Below are positions 1 through 9,400 of a DNA stretch of 64,000 nt, piece by piece. The translations under genes and the position numbers were made by a program. Positions within the stretch are counted from its first letter, which is position 1. Every line of letters starts with the position of its first letter. The DNA is from JAFALK01 sp036500605. GTDB taxonomy: Bacteria > Pseudomonadota > Gammaproteobacteria > Burkholderiales > Burkholderiaceae_C. The stretch lies in assembly GCA_036500605.1 (NCBI GenBank), contig DASYBU010000036.1, forward strand, positions 1 through 64,000, written 5' to 3'. The notes beneath the pieces are model-generated. The model was not told the DNA's origin, did no database searches, and saw nothing but the letters and a program-made list of their open reading frames with translations.

Positions 1-667
1 AAGGTTCGGCTCCGAACATACCGATCTTGAGCGAGGTCTTGCGCGGATCGATCCCTTTGGCGCGGATCGCGTCGAGGATCGCGAGCAGATAGGACGGCGT
101 GATCGAGATGATATCCGGCTCGAAGTCCGTGATGAGCTGAACCTGCCGGTCAGTCATGCCGCCGGACACCGGGATCACCGTGCAGCCGAGTTTTTCCGCG
201 CCGTAGTGCGCGCCGAGCCCACCCGTGAACAACCCATAGCCGTAGGCGTTGTGCATTTTCATGCCCGCCCGCGCGCCACCCGCACGATACGAGCGCGCCA
301 TGACATCGGTCCACATATCGAGGTCTTCCCGCGTGTAGCCCACGACGGTTGGGCGGCCGGTGGTGCCAGACGACGCATGGATTCGGATGATCTTCTCCCG
401 CGGCACCGCGAACATGCCGAACGGATAGTTGTCGCGAAGGTCGCTTTTGGCCGTGAAGGGAAAGCGCGACAGGTCGGCGTGATTCTTCAGATCGCCAGGC
501 TTCACGCCGGCCATGTCGAACTTGGCGCGGATCGGCGCAACGTTGTCGTAAGCGTGCTGGAGAGACCATCGCAGGCGCTTGAGCTGCAACGCGCTGATCT
601 CGTCGCGCGAGGCCTTCTCAATCGGTTCGAGGCCATAAGGCTGGTAGGATTTGAGATCAAATTTCAT
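1..667 (-). CDS. paaK: Phenylacetate-CoA ligase, copy 1 (partial, 3' end outside window)
   Basis: AMP-forming ligase that converts phenylacetate to phenylacetyl-CoA, the first step of the cytosolic paa pathway. Only the N-terminal ~222 residues lie in the window; the gene runs off base 1. Translation from the ATG at 667 gives MKFDLKSYQPYG, then the adenylate-forming motif HASSGTTGRPTVVGYT and the PaaK-typical GLGAHYGAEKLGCTVIP. It begins 5 nt downstream of the stop of a second paaK, so the two are tandem paralogues in one transcript. Their N-terminal halves are clearly alignable but far from identical (for example SGGMTDRQVQL here against SGGQTEKQVQL), so this is not a recent duplication. Burkholderia cenocepacia is known to carry PaaK1 and PaaK2. 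Confidence 0.93.
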   Translation of the reverse strand, partial: MKFDLKSYQPYGLEPIEKASRDEISALQLKRLRWSLQHAYDNVAPIRAKFDMAGVKPGDLKNHADLSRFPFTAKSDLRDNYPFGMFAVPREKIIRIHASSGTTGRPTVVGYTREDLDMWTDVMARSYRAGGARAGMKMHNAYGYGLFTGGLGAHYGAEKLGCTVIPVSGGMTDRQVQLITDFEPDIISITPSYLLAILDAIRAKGIDPRKTSLKIGMFGAEP

Positions 668-672
668 GGCTG

Positions 673-1971
673 TCACAGCCCAGGACGAAGATCGTTGATG
701 CGTTTGGCCTTGCCGGCGGAGCGCTCGATGGCGCCGGGCGCGCCGACTGCGATCTCGGCGCTGAGACCGAGTGTCTCGCGAAGATAATTGCCCAGCAGCT
801 TCGCTTGGCCGTCGCGCGCGCCATCGGCGGCGTGGCTGGGCTTCGCCTCCGTCAGCACGCGCATCACGTCGAGACGGCCGTCACGGCGCAGCTCGATCAG
901 GTAGTGCGGGGTCAGCCCCTCGCAGCGCAGCACCTGCTCCTCGATCTGGTTCGGAAACACGTTGATGCCGCGCACGATCATCATGTCGTCGGAGCGGCCT
1001 GTCACCTTCTCCATGCGGCGGAACGAGCGGATGTTGCCTGGCATCAACCGGGTCAGGTCGCGGGTGCGATAGCGGATCACCGGCATCGCCTCCTTGGTCA
1101 GCGACGTGAACACCAGTTCGCCCTCCTCACTGCCCTTGGATTCGTCATACGGCAGCACCGCACCGGTTTCAGGATCAATGATCTCGGGATAGAAATGGTC
1201 TTCCCAGATCACGGGACCGTCCTTGGTCTCCACGCATTCGCTGGCCACGCCGGGGCCCATCACTTCGGAGAGGCCGTAGATATCGACCGCATCAATGCGG
1301 GCCTTGGCCTCGATCTCGCGGCGCATCGCCTCGGTCCAGGGTTCGGCGCCGAAGATGCCGAGGCGCGGCGACATTTCGCGCGGGTCAAGGCCCTGCCGCG
1401 CAAACTCCTCGATCAGCACCTGCATATAGCTGGGCGTGACCATCAGGATGTCGGGCCTGAAATCCTGCATCAGCTGGACCTGCTTCTCGGTCTGCCCGCC
1501 CGACATCGGGATGACCGTGCAGCCGAGCTTCTCGGCGCCGTAATGCGCGCCGAGGCCGCCGGTGAAGAGGCCGTAGCCGTAGGCAATGTGGATCATGTCG
1601 CCGGGCCGGCCACCGGCGGCGCGGATCGAGCGTGCCACGAGCGTGGCCCACCGTTCGATGTCGCCTTCGGTGTAGCCGACCACGGTCGGCTTGCCCGTCG
1701 TGCCCGAGCTGGCGTGCACGCGCCGCACCTGCTCACGCGGCACGGCAAACATGCCAAACGGATAGTTGTCGCGCAGGTCCTTCTTGGCGGTGAAGGGAAA
1801 GCGCGCCAGATCGGCCAGCGTCTTCAGATCATCGGGATGCACGCCGTGCGCATCAAAGGCGCGGCGGTAGTGCGGCACGTTCTCGTACACATGCCGGAGC
1901 GTGTGCCGCAGGCGCGTGAGCTGCAAGGCGCTCAGCTCATCACGGCTCGCATGCTCAATTGCCTCCATCAT
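673..1971 (-). CDS. paaK: Phenylacetate-CoA ligase, copy 2
   Basis: Complete 432-residue PaaK, within the usual family length (~430-440). It has the P-loop-like HASSGTTGKPTVVGYT near residue 95, the GLGAHYGAEKLGCTVIP segment, a DIYGLSEVMGPGVASE motif, and a C-terminal lid containing TGRSDDMMIVRGINVFP. The N-terminus lacks the ~13 residues that precede IEKASRDE in the neighbouring copy. Possible starts are the ATGs at 1971 and 1968 or the GTG at 1974; 1971 is chosen because the paaI stop and this start form a TGATG overlap, typical of translational coupling. It lies downstream of paaG-paaI and upstream of the second paaK. Confidence 0.95.
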   Translation of the reverse strand: MMEAIEHASRDELSALQLTRLRHTLRHVYENVPHYRRAFDAHGVHPDDLKTLADLARFPFTAKKDLRDNYPFGMFAVPREQVRRVHASSGTTGKPTVVGYTEGDIERWATLVARSIRAAGGRPGDMIHIAYGYGLFTGGLGAHYGAEKLGCTVIPMSGGQTEKQVQLMQDFRPDILMVTPSYMQVLIEEFARQGLDPREMSPRLGIFGAEPWTEAMRREIEAKARIDAVDIYGLSEVMGPGVASECVETKDGPVIWEDHFYPEIIDPETGAVLPYDESKGSEEGELVFTSLTKEAMPVIRYRTRDLTRLMPGNIRSFRRMEKVTGRSDDMMIVRGINVFPNQIEEQVLRCEGLTPHYLIELRRDGRLDVMRVLTEAKPSHAADGARDGQAKLLGNYLRETLGLSAEIAVGAPGAIERSAGKAKRINDLRPGL

Positions 1972-2402
1972 CACGGCGCGTCCTCGATGACCTTGCGGCC
2001 CTTGATGCGGTACGAGTTGCCGCGGAACACCGCGATCAGTTCCTCGTGCTGGTTGCGCACCTCGACGTCGTACACGCCGGTGCGGCCGGCCAAGGCGACT
2101 TCCTTCGCGACCGCCGTCAGCACATTGCCCACATAGGCCGGTGCGATGAAGTCGACGCTGAAGCCGGAGGCGACGGTCATTTCATTGTGCGAGTTGCAGG
2201 CAAAGGCAAAGGCCGAATCGGCCAGCGTGGCAATCAGGCCGCCGTGGCAGATCTCGAAGCCGTTGCACATGTCGGCGCGCACGGGCATGGTCAGCGTGGC
2301 CGTGCCGGGGCCCATGGCTTGCACCTCGATGCCAAGAGATTGGCTGGCGCGATCCTGCGCAAACATGCGCTCGCAGACGGCGTTAGCAATATCGGCGCTC
2401 AT
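1971..2402 (-). CDS. paaI: PaaI hotdog-fold acyl-CoA thioesterase
   Basis: A 143-residue hotdog-fold thioesterase. In the paa pathway PaaI is a salvage enzyme that hydrolyses stalled ring-hydroxylated phenylacetyl-CoA species so that CoA is not depleted. The sequence has the family signature NGFEICHGGLIATLADSAFA (residues ~47-66) with the HGG/D active-site arrangement, and a C-terminal GVYDVEV strand. The start is the ATG at 2402 (MSADIANAVCERMF); extended upstream translation is not hotdog-like. Its stop overlaps the paaK start by one base, and paaG ends 7 nt upstream of its start codon. Confidence 0.95.
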   Translation of the reverse strand: MSADIANAVCERMFAQDRASQSLGIEVQAMGPGTATLTMPVRADMCNGFEICHGGLIATLADSAFAFACNSHNEMTVASGFSVDFIAPAYVGNVLTAVAKEVALAGRTGVYDVEVRNQHEELIAVFRGNSYRIKGRKVIEDAP

Positions 2403-2409
2403 CGCTGGG

Positions 2410-3192
2410 TCACCTGTCCTTGAAGCGCGGGCCGCGCTTCTCGGCAAAGGCGGCCACGCCCTCGGCGTAGTCGCCGGCAAAACCGAGATGGCTTTGCAGC
2501 ACGGCCTCGGCACGGAGCGCTTCCTCGAAATCCATCAGTCCCGCGTGATCAAGGGCACGGCGTGTGGCGGCCAGCGCGCGAGCGGGCATTTGCGCCAGCC
2601 GCGTGGCCAGCGCCTGCGCGTGCTGGGTCAGCTCCTCATTCGGAACGCAGCGGTAGATCAGGCCCAGGCTCTCGGCCCGCGCGGCCGACAGCTTGTCGCC
2701 GAGCAGCGTGAGCTCCAGCGCACGCGCCCGGCCCACCAGGCGCGGCAGCAGCCAGGTGCCGCCGCTGTCCGGTGCGAGGCCGATGCGCGTGAAGGCCTGG
2801 ATGAAATTGGCGCTCTCCGCGGCCAGCACGAAGTCGCAGCACAAGGCCAGATTGGCACCCGAGCCGGCAGCCACGCCGTTGACCGCAGCGATGCTCGGCA
2901 CCGGCAGCTCATGAAGCACGCGGAGCAGCGGGTTGTAGTAATCGCTCAGCATGTGACCGAGATCCTTGCCCGTCGCGACGAGCGGATCGTTCAGGTCCTG
3001 GCCCGCACAGAAGGCGCGGCCGGCGCCGGTGATCACCACGCAGCGCACTTGCTCATCGCTGGCGGCGGCTTCAAGCGCCTCACGCAGTTGCACCAGCATC
3101 GCGCCGGTGCAGGCGTTGAGCGCGGCCGGGCGGTTCAGCGTCAGCGTGCGCACCCCGTCTTGCTGGCCGATCTCGATTTGCGGCTCCTGCAT
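2410..3192 (-). CDS. paaG: Enoyl-CoA hydratase/isomerase, PaaG type (1,2-epoxyphenylacetyl-CoA isomerase)
   Basis: A 260-residue crotonase-fold protein. PaaG isomerises ring-1,2-epoxyphenylacetyl-CoA to the seven-membered oxepin-CoA. The crotonase core is visible: TGAGRAFCAGQDLND (oxyanion-hole region), GVAAGSGANLALCCD, and IGLAPDSGGTWLLPRLVG. The Asp in PDSGG corresponds to the catalytic Asp of PaaG. The start MQEPQIEIG at 3192 is preferred over an upstream in-frame Met at 3219 because crotonases begin about ten residues before the first strand. It is the first paa gene in this window and lies directly downstream of a TetR-like palindrome. A generic enoyl-CoA hydratase (PaaF) is the alternative, less likely given the WLLPRLVG context. 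Confidence 0.88.
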   Translation of the reverse strand: MQEPQIEIGQQDGVRTLTLNRPAALNACTGAMLVQLREALEAAASDEQVRCVVITGAGRAFCAGQDLNDPLVATGKDLGHMLSDYYNPLLRVLHELPVPSIAAVNGVAAGSGANLALCCDFVLAAESANFIQAFTRIGLAPDSGGTWLLPRLVGRARALELTLLGDKLSAARAESLGLIYRCVPNEELTQHAQALATRLAQMPARALAATRRALDHAGLMDFEEALRAEAVLQSHLGFAGDYAEGVAAFAEKRGPRFKDR

Positions 3193-3231
3193 GTCTTGTC
3201 TCCTCGGCATCCGCCTCAAATTTAATTCATC

Positions 3232-3247
3232 TACCGAACGGTCGGTA
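3232..3247. promoter_or_regulatory. Candidate PaaR (TetR-family) operator upstream of the paa operon
   Basis: An inverted repeat TACCGA-ACGG-TCGGTA lies 40-55 nt upstream of the paaG start codon, at the promoter position of the operon. TetR-type PaaR repressors of Betaproteobacteria act on short palindromes of this ACCG/CGGT character in front of paa genes, released by phenylacetyl-CoA. The palindrome is seen directly; the regulator assignment is inferred, since no paaR gene lies in the window. Confidence 0.6.
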
Positions 3248-3408
3248 AATCATAAATGAGCCGGGAATCGCACGCAAGAGGCCAGAAAGCTGCCGGAGAA
3301 CACTGAACAGCAACAAGAGGTCGGAAACACCCTCTTTTTCAAGCTTTGAGGGTTTGCGAGCAAAACCTAGAGTCATCGGCACAGCAGCCCAGAACTTGAG
3401 AGCCTTGC
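3248..3408. other. Intergenic region between paa operon and giant repeat gene
   Basis: This divergent spacer must carry the promoter of the giant gene. An imperfect hairpin (ACCCTC 3329-3334 with GAGGGT 3348-3353) is present without a following T-run in the plus direction. I see no convincing -35/-10 pair and only a weak ribosome-binding sequence before the ATG at 3409. Confidence 0.4.
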
Positions 3409-6400
3409 ATGTCGGCCTCGTCCAACACCATCCAGAACACCCTCATCTCGCAGTGGACCGCTGCGTCGATCAGCGCGTTCAGCACTTCCGATTGGCAGGG
3501 CATCACGCCCGACCAGCTCGCGCAATTCGGCAGCGCGCAGATCGCCGCCATCTCGGTCGCGGCGTGGTCGGTCATCACGCCGGACATGATCTCGAGCATC
3601 GCCGTCACGGCCGTGCCCGGCATCAACGCACGCGCCATGCCGCACCTGTCCAGCCAGCAGTTCGCCGCGCTGTCGAACGACCAGTTGCCCGCACTGAGCA
3701 ACTCGGCGCTCAACTCGATGACCAGCGCGCAGGCGCCGGCCTTGAACGATTCGAGCATCGGCGCGCTGAACTCCAGCCAGGTCCAGGCCATCAACCCCGG
3801 CACGATTGCCGCGATGACGCCCGACCAGGTCGGCAGCCTGAGCTCCGACCATCTGCAGGAGCTGTCCTCCCGCCAGGTGGCGTCGATGAACACGGCGCAA
3901 GTCAGCGCGATCAGCGATGACGGCATTGCGGCGTTGACGACCGCCCAGATCGCCGCGATGACGCCCGCGCAGATCAGCGCGCTGTCGGCGGATCAGGAAC
4001 AGTCGCTCTCGCCCACGCAAGTGGCCGTGCTGAGCGGCGCCCAGCTCTCCAGCCTCAACAGCAGCCAGTTCTCGCTGTTGAACACCGATCAGATCGGCGC
4101 ACTGAGCACGCAAGGCTTGCACATCCTCGGTACCGGCGGCGTCGCCGGCCTCAGCGCCGATCAACTGGCCGCATTGAACGACTCGCAAGTCGCCGCGCTC
4201 AGCACGCGTGCGCTCGCTGCGTTCTCGCGCGACCAGATTCAGGAACTGAGCGTCGAGCAGGTCTCTTCGCTGACCTGCGCGCAGATCGGGTCGCTCAGCA
4301 CCTCGCAGTTCTCCGCCCTGAGCCTGGCCGACCTGGCCTCGCTGAACAGCGCGCAATTGCGTGGCCTCAGCAGCACGCAGCTCGCCGCGCTCGGCGACAG
4401 CGCCGAGGCGCTGAGCCCCGACCAGCTTGCGATGCTGACGCCCAAGCAGGTGATCGGCATCAGCGCCAACGCGCTGGCCAATCTCTCGGGCTACCAGCTC
4501 GAGGCCATCACCAGCATCGCGATCCCCGGCCTGAGCACGCTGCAACTGCAGGCGCTGAGCGCCGACCAGATCACCGTGCTCGACCTCGACCAGGTCGCGG
4601 CGCTGAGCACGCTGCAAATGCGCGCGTTGACCGACACGCAACTCGGCGCGCTGACCGACGACCAGATGTACAGCCTGAAGGCCACGCAGCTCAATGCGCT
4701 GACCAGCCATCAGATGCAGACGCTCTCGCCCGAGCAGGTCGGCTCGCTGAGCACGCTGGCGCTGCACACGCTGGCCTCGATGGAAGCGGCCGCGCTGAAC
4801 GTGCAGCAACTCGGCGCGCTCTCGCCCGACCAGCTCGCCGCACTGAGCACCCTCGCGATCCGCGCCCTGTCGCCGAGCCTGCTGGGCCAGCTCGACGGCG
4901 GCATCCTGCAATCGATGAGCAGCGTGCAGATCGCGGCCTTCAGCACCGCGCAGATCGAGGCACTGAGCACCGATGAAATCCAGTCGCTGAGCGACCTGCA
5001 GATGCACGGTCTGACCAGCCTGCAGATCGCGCACCTGAGCGCCGATGATCTGACCGTGCTGAGCCCCGACCAGCTCTCGATGCTCAACTCGGTCCAGGTC
5101 GCCGGCCTGCGCGGCGATGCCCTGGCCAGCCTCACCGACGATCAACTGAGCGGCCTGACCAGCGTCGCGCTGCGCGGCCTCAACATGACGCAGCTGTCCG
5201 CGCTGAGCCCCGACCAGATCGCCGTGATCGTGCCCGACCAGTTCTCGGGCCTCAGCACCGCGCAGTTGCGCATGCTGCCCGATGCGCTGCTGTCCGCACT
5301 CACGCCCGACCAGATCTCCACGCTGACCGCGCTCCAGCTCAACAGCCTGACGACGCACCAGTTCCAGCAGCTCACGGCCGAGCAGATGGGCGAGATCAAC
5401 ACGATCGCCCTGCACTCGCTGGCTTCCAACGAAGCGATGGCGATGAGCGCCGATCAATGGGCCGGCCTCTCGGCGCCGCAGTTCGCCACGCTGAGCACGC
5501 AAGCGATCCGCGCGCTCTCCACCGACATGCTGAACCAGTTGAGCGACGACCAGATCGGCTCGCTGGTGCAGGCGCAGATGCTCGCGCTGTCGACCACGCA
5601 ATTGGCCGGCTGGAGCGCCACGCAGGTCGACAAGCTGCAGACCTTGCAGCTGAGCTACCTCGGCAGCGTGCAGTTCGCGCATCTGAGCAGCGATGCGATC
5701 ACCAGCCTCACTGCAGACCAGCTCAGCGCCCTCAGCAGCCGCCAGACCCGGGCGCTGACCAGCGACCAACTCTCCCAGTTCACGGCGGACCAGTTCTCCG
5801 AGCTCTCCACCAGCGTGCTGCACGCTTTCACCACGGTGCAGTTGCAGGGCTTCGGCGTGGATGACTTCGCCGCGCTCGACACCGACCACATCCGCGCGCT
5901 GAGCAGCTCGCAGCTGCGCAGCTTCAGCGACGCCGAACTGGCCGCCCTGGGAGACGACCAGGTCGGCGCCCTGCAGGCGATCCAGATGGTCGGCCTGAAC
6001 ACGCATCAGATCGCCTTGCTGAGCCAGGACCAGATCTCGATGCTGAGCACGCAGGCCCTGGCCGGCCTGACCAGCGCGGCCGGCGCGGCGCTGCACAGCG
6101 ACCAGTTCGTCGGGCTCACCGCTGACCAGGTCACCGCGCTGAGCACGGCCGCCATGCGCAACCTCAGCGTCGACGTGATCGAGGCAATGACACCGGCTCA
6201 ACTGGCCGCGCTGACCACGGGCCAGCTCGCGGCCCTCGGCACCGCGCAGATGGCCGCGCTCGACGCCGACACCGTGATCGCCTTCAGCACGCAGCAGATC
6301 GCAGCGCTGACCAGCGCGCAGTTCTCGCATTTCAGCGGGGACGAAGTGGCCGCGCTGAACGCCGACCAGATCGGCGCGCTGCGTTCGCGCCAGATCCTCG

Positions 6401-9400
6401 GCTCGGGCACGATGCAGCTCGCGGCGATGTCGCCCGAGCAGATCTCCTTCCTCAGCACTTCGGCGATCTCGGCACTCAACCCGGCGCAGTTGGCCGTGCT
6501 CTCGTCCGCCGGCGTGGACATGATGAACGAGACGCAGATCGCGGCGTTCACCCCCACGCAGCTGCACGCCATGAGCGACGGCCTGCTGTCCTCGCTCAGC
6601 ATCGACCAGATCGGCGCGCTGACCGGCACGCAGCTGGCCAGCCTCAGCTCTCACCAGCTCTCGCTCTTGACCGCCGACCAGTTCGCGGCCATCAGCACCG
6701 CCGCGATCCACAGCCTCGGCGCGAGCCTGATGCCGACGCTGAACATCGCGCAGATCCAGGCGCTGCTGCCGCAGCAGGTGTCCGCCCTGTCGGCCGCGGC
6801 CGTGGCGAACCTCGGCTCGGCCCAGTTGGCCGCGATGAGCGGCGACCAGATCGCAGCACTCGGCGCCACCGGCGTCGCTGCGCTGAGCGTCACGCAGGTC
6901 AGCACGCTCGGTGCGGGCGTGTTGAGCCTCTTCAACGCCACCGAACTCGCGGCCATGAGCGCCGGACAGATCGGCAAGCTGCAGTCCGGCGCGCTGGCCT
7001 CGCTGAGCCCCGACCAGATCGCTGCCTTCACCTCGCGCCAGATCGTCGGCCTGACCGCCGCGCAGCTGCTGAGCCTGACGCCGGACCAGATCAGCGCGAT
7101 CAACTCCACCGCCCTCGGCGCCTTGCAGGTGGCCCAGATCGCCTCGATCAACAGCGACCAGCTGGCCGCCCTGACCCCGGGCCAGATCCAGGGCCTGAGC
7201 GCCGCGCAATTGCACGCGCTGTCGATCCCCGCCCTGCAGGGGCTCAGCGACGCGCAGCTCTCGGCCTTCACGAGCGTGCAGCTCGCGGCGCTGACCGCCA
7301 CGCAGTTCCAGGCGCTCTCGCCTGCGCAGGTGGCCGACCTGAGCAGCACCGCGATGGCGGCGCTCAGCGCCATCGGCGCACAACAGCTGACACCGGCGCA
7401 GATGCAGGCGCTGACCGTGCCGCAGCTGCAATCGCTGTCCACGCAGGCGGCGCATGCTTTCAATACCGCGCAGCTGCAAGTGCTGAGCAGCGACCAGATC
7501 GCCGCCTTCAACACCGGCGTGGTCGCGATCCTGAGCAGCACGCAGTTCAACGCCCTGAGCGTCAATACCGTGCAGGCGATGCAGACGCAGCAGGTGGCGA
7601 GCCTCTCCAGCGCCGTGATCACCGGCCTGGGCACGGCGCACCTGAGCTCGCTGACCGACGCGCAATGGGCCGCGCTGGACAGCCGTGCGCTGCGCGGCCT
7701 GACCACGCAGCAGGTCGCGGCCTTCGCCAGCGATGAAGTGGCCTCGCTCAGCTCCAGCGCCATCGCCACCTTCTCGACCGCGCAATGGCTCGCGCTCGGC
7801 TCCGCGCAATTGCAGGGTCTGGGCAGCAATGACATGCAGGCGCTCGGCTCGGCCGAGATCGCCGTCATGACGTCGACCCAGATCGGCGCCCTGTCCACGG
7901 ATCAGATCGCGGCGCTGACGCCTAACGCCATGCATCAGCTGAACACGGCGCAGTGGCTGTCGCTGAGCAACGCGCAGATGATGGCGCTGACCACCGCGCA
8001 GATCGCGGCCGTACCGACCAACGCGATCCCCGCGCTGAGCGCCGATCTACAACTGCTGAACAGCCTGCAGCTCGCCGCCTTCAGCCCGACGCAACTGGCC
8101 AGCTTCACGAGCCTCGATTTCCAGAGCCTGCGCACCGACCAGATCAGCTCGCTGAGCTCCACCGCGATGATGGCCCTGCCCAGCGCCGACATCGCCTGGC
8201 TCAGCACCGCCCAGATCGCCAGCCTGAGCACCTTGCAGACCTCGATGTTCAACAGCGCGCAACTGACCGCGATGAGCACCGACCAGCTCGCCGCGCTCAG
8301 CACGGCCGAGATCAACGCGCTGCACGGCGAGGCCGTCAGCGCGCTCAGCACCTTGCAGCTCGAAGCGCTCGGCCCGGCGGGCATCGCCGCGCTCAACAGC
8401 TCGGTGTTCGGTTCTCTGAGCAGTGACGCTCTGGCTCAGTTGACCGCGCACGCCCTGCCCTACCTTGGCACGGACCAGATCACGGCACTGACCGCGCTGC
8501 AAGCGCCTGGCCTGGGCACCGCCGAGCTGGCGGTGTGGAGCTCCGACCAGATCGCCGCGCTCTCACCGAGCACGCTCTATGCGCTCAACACGCTGCAGTT
8601 CAACGCCTTGAACGATGCGCAGCTGTCGGCCCTCGGCACGCAGCAGGTCATGACCCTGCCCACGCAGGACATCCAGCTGCTGAGCACGGAGACGCTGAGC
8701 CTGATGAGCGCCGAGCAGGTCGCCATGTTCAACAGCCTGCAAAGCCAGGCGCTGAGCAGCGCGCAACTGCTGGCGATCTCGCCGGACAGCCTCTCGGGCA
8801 TGTCCACCAATGCGCTGCATGCGCTGGCACCGGCGCTGTTCGGTGCGCTGTCATCCGTGCAGGTGCAGGCGCTGACCGACGCGCAGGTCGCCTCGCTCGA
8901 CCCGAGCCAGCTCAAGGCCATCACGCCCGATGCGCTGCACGCGATGGACGTCGAGCAGATGTCGCAGCTGAGCGTGGCGCAACTGCAATCGCTGAGCACC
9001 GCGCAGATGGCGATGCTGATGCCGCAGCAGCTCGAGTCTTTCACCCCGCAGGTGATCGCCGCGCTGACCGCCGCGCAACTGCAGGCGCTGCACTCCGACC
9101 AGTTCGCCAGCCTAGGTGCCGACCAGCTCGCCGCCATCTCGCCCTTCCACTTGAGCGGCTTGTCGACCAGCGTGATCAGCTCGCTGAGCGCCGAGCAGCT
9201 GGGGGGCCTCAGCGCCGCCCAAGTGCTGGCGCTGACCAGCGCGCAGATCGAGAGCCTGAGCGCCGCGCAGATCCCGGGCCTCAGTGTGACCGCCTTGCAT
9301 GCGATGGCGCCTAGCCAGTTCAGCGAGTTCACGCCTGACCAGATCGCCGCGCTGGACCCGAGCCAGATCAGCTACACGATCTACAACACCGCGCAGCTGG

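Noticed and set aside
3373..7935. A 1,520-residue open frame on the minus strand inside the giant gene
   Set aside because: It is Arg/Gly/Ala/His-rich with the same 24-bp periodicity, so it is a by-product of the repeated CTG/CAG-type codons of the plus-strand octads, which exclude stops from the antisense frame.
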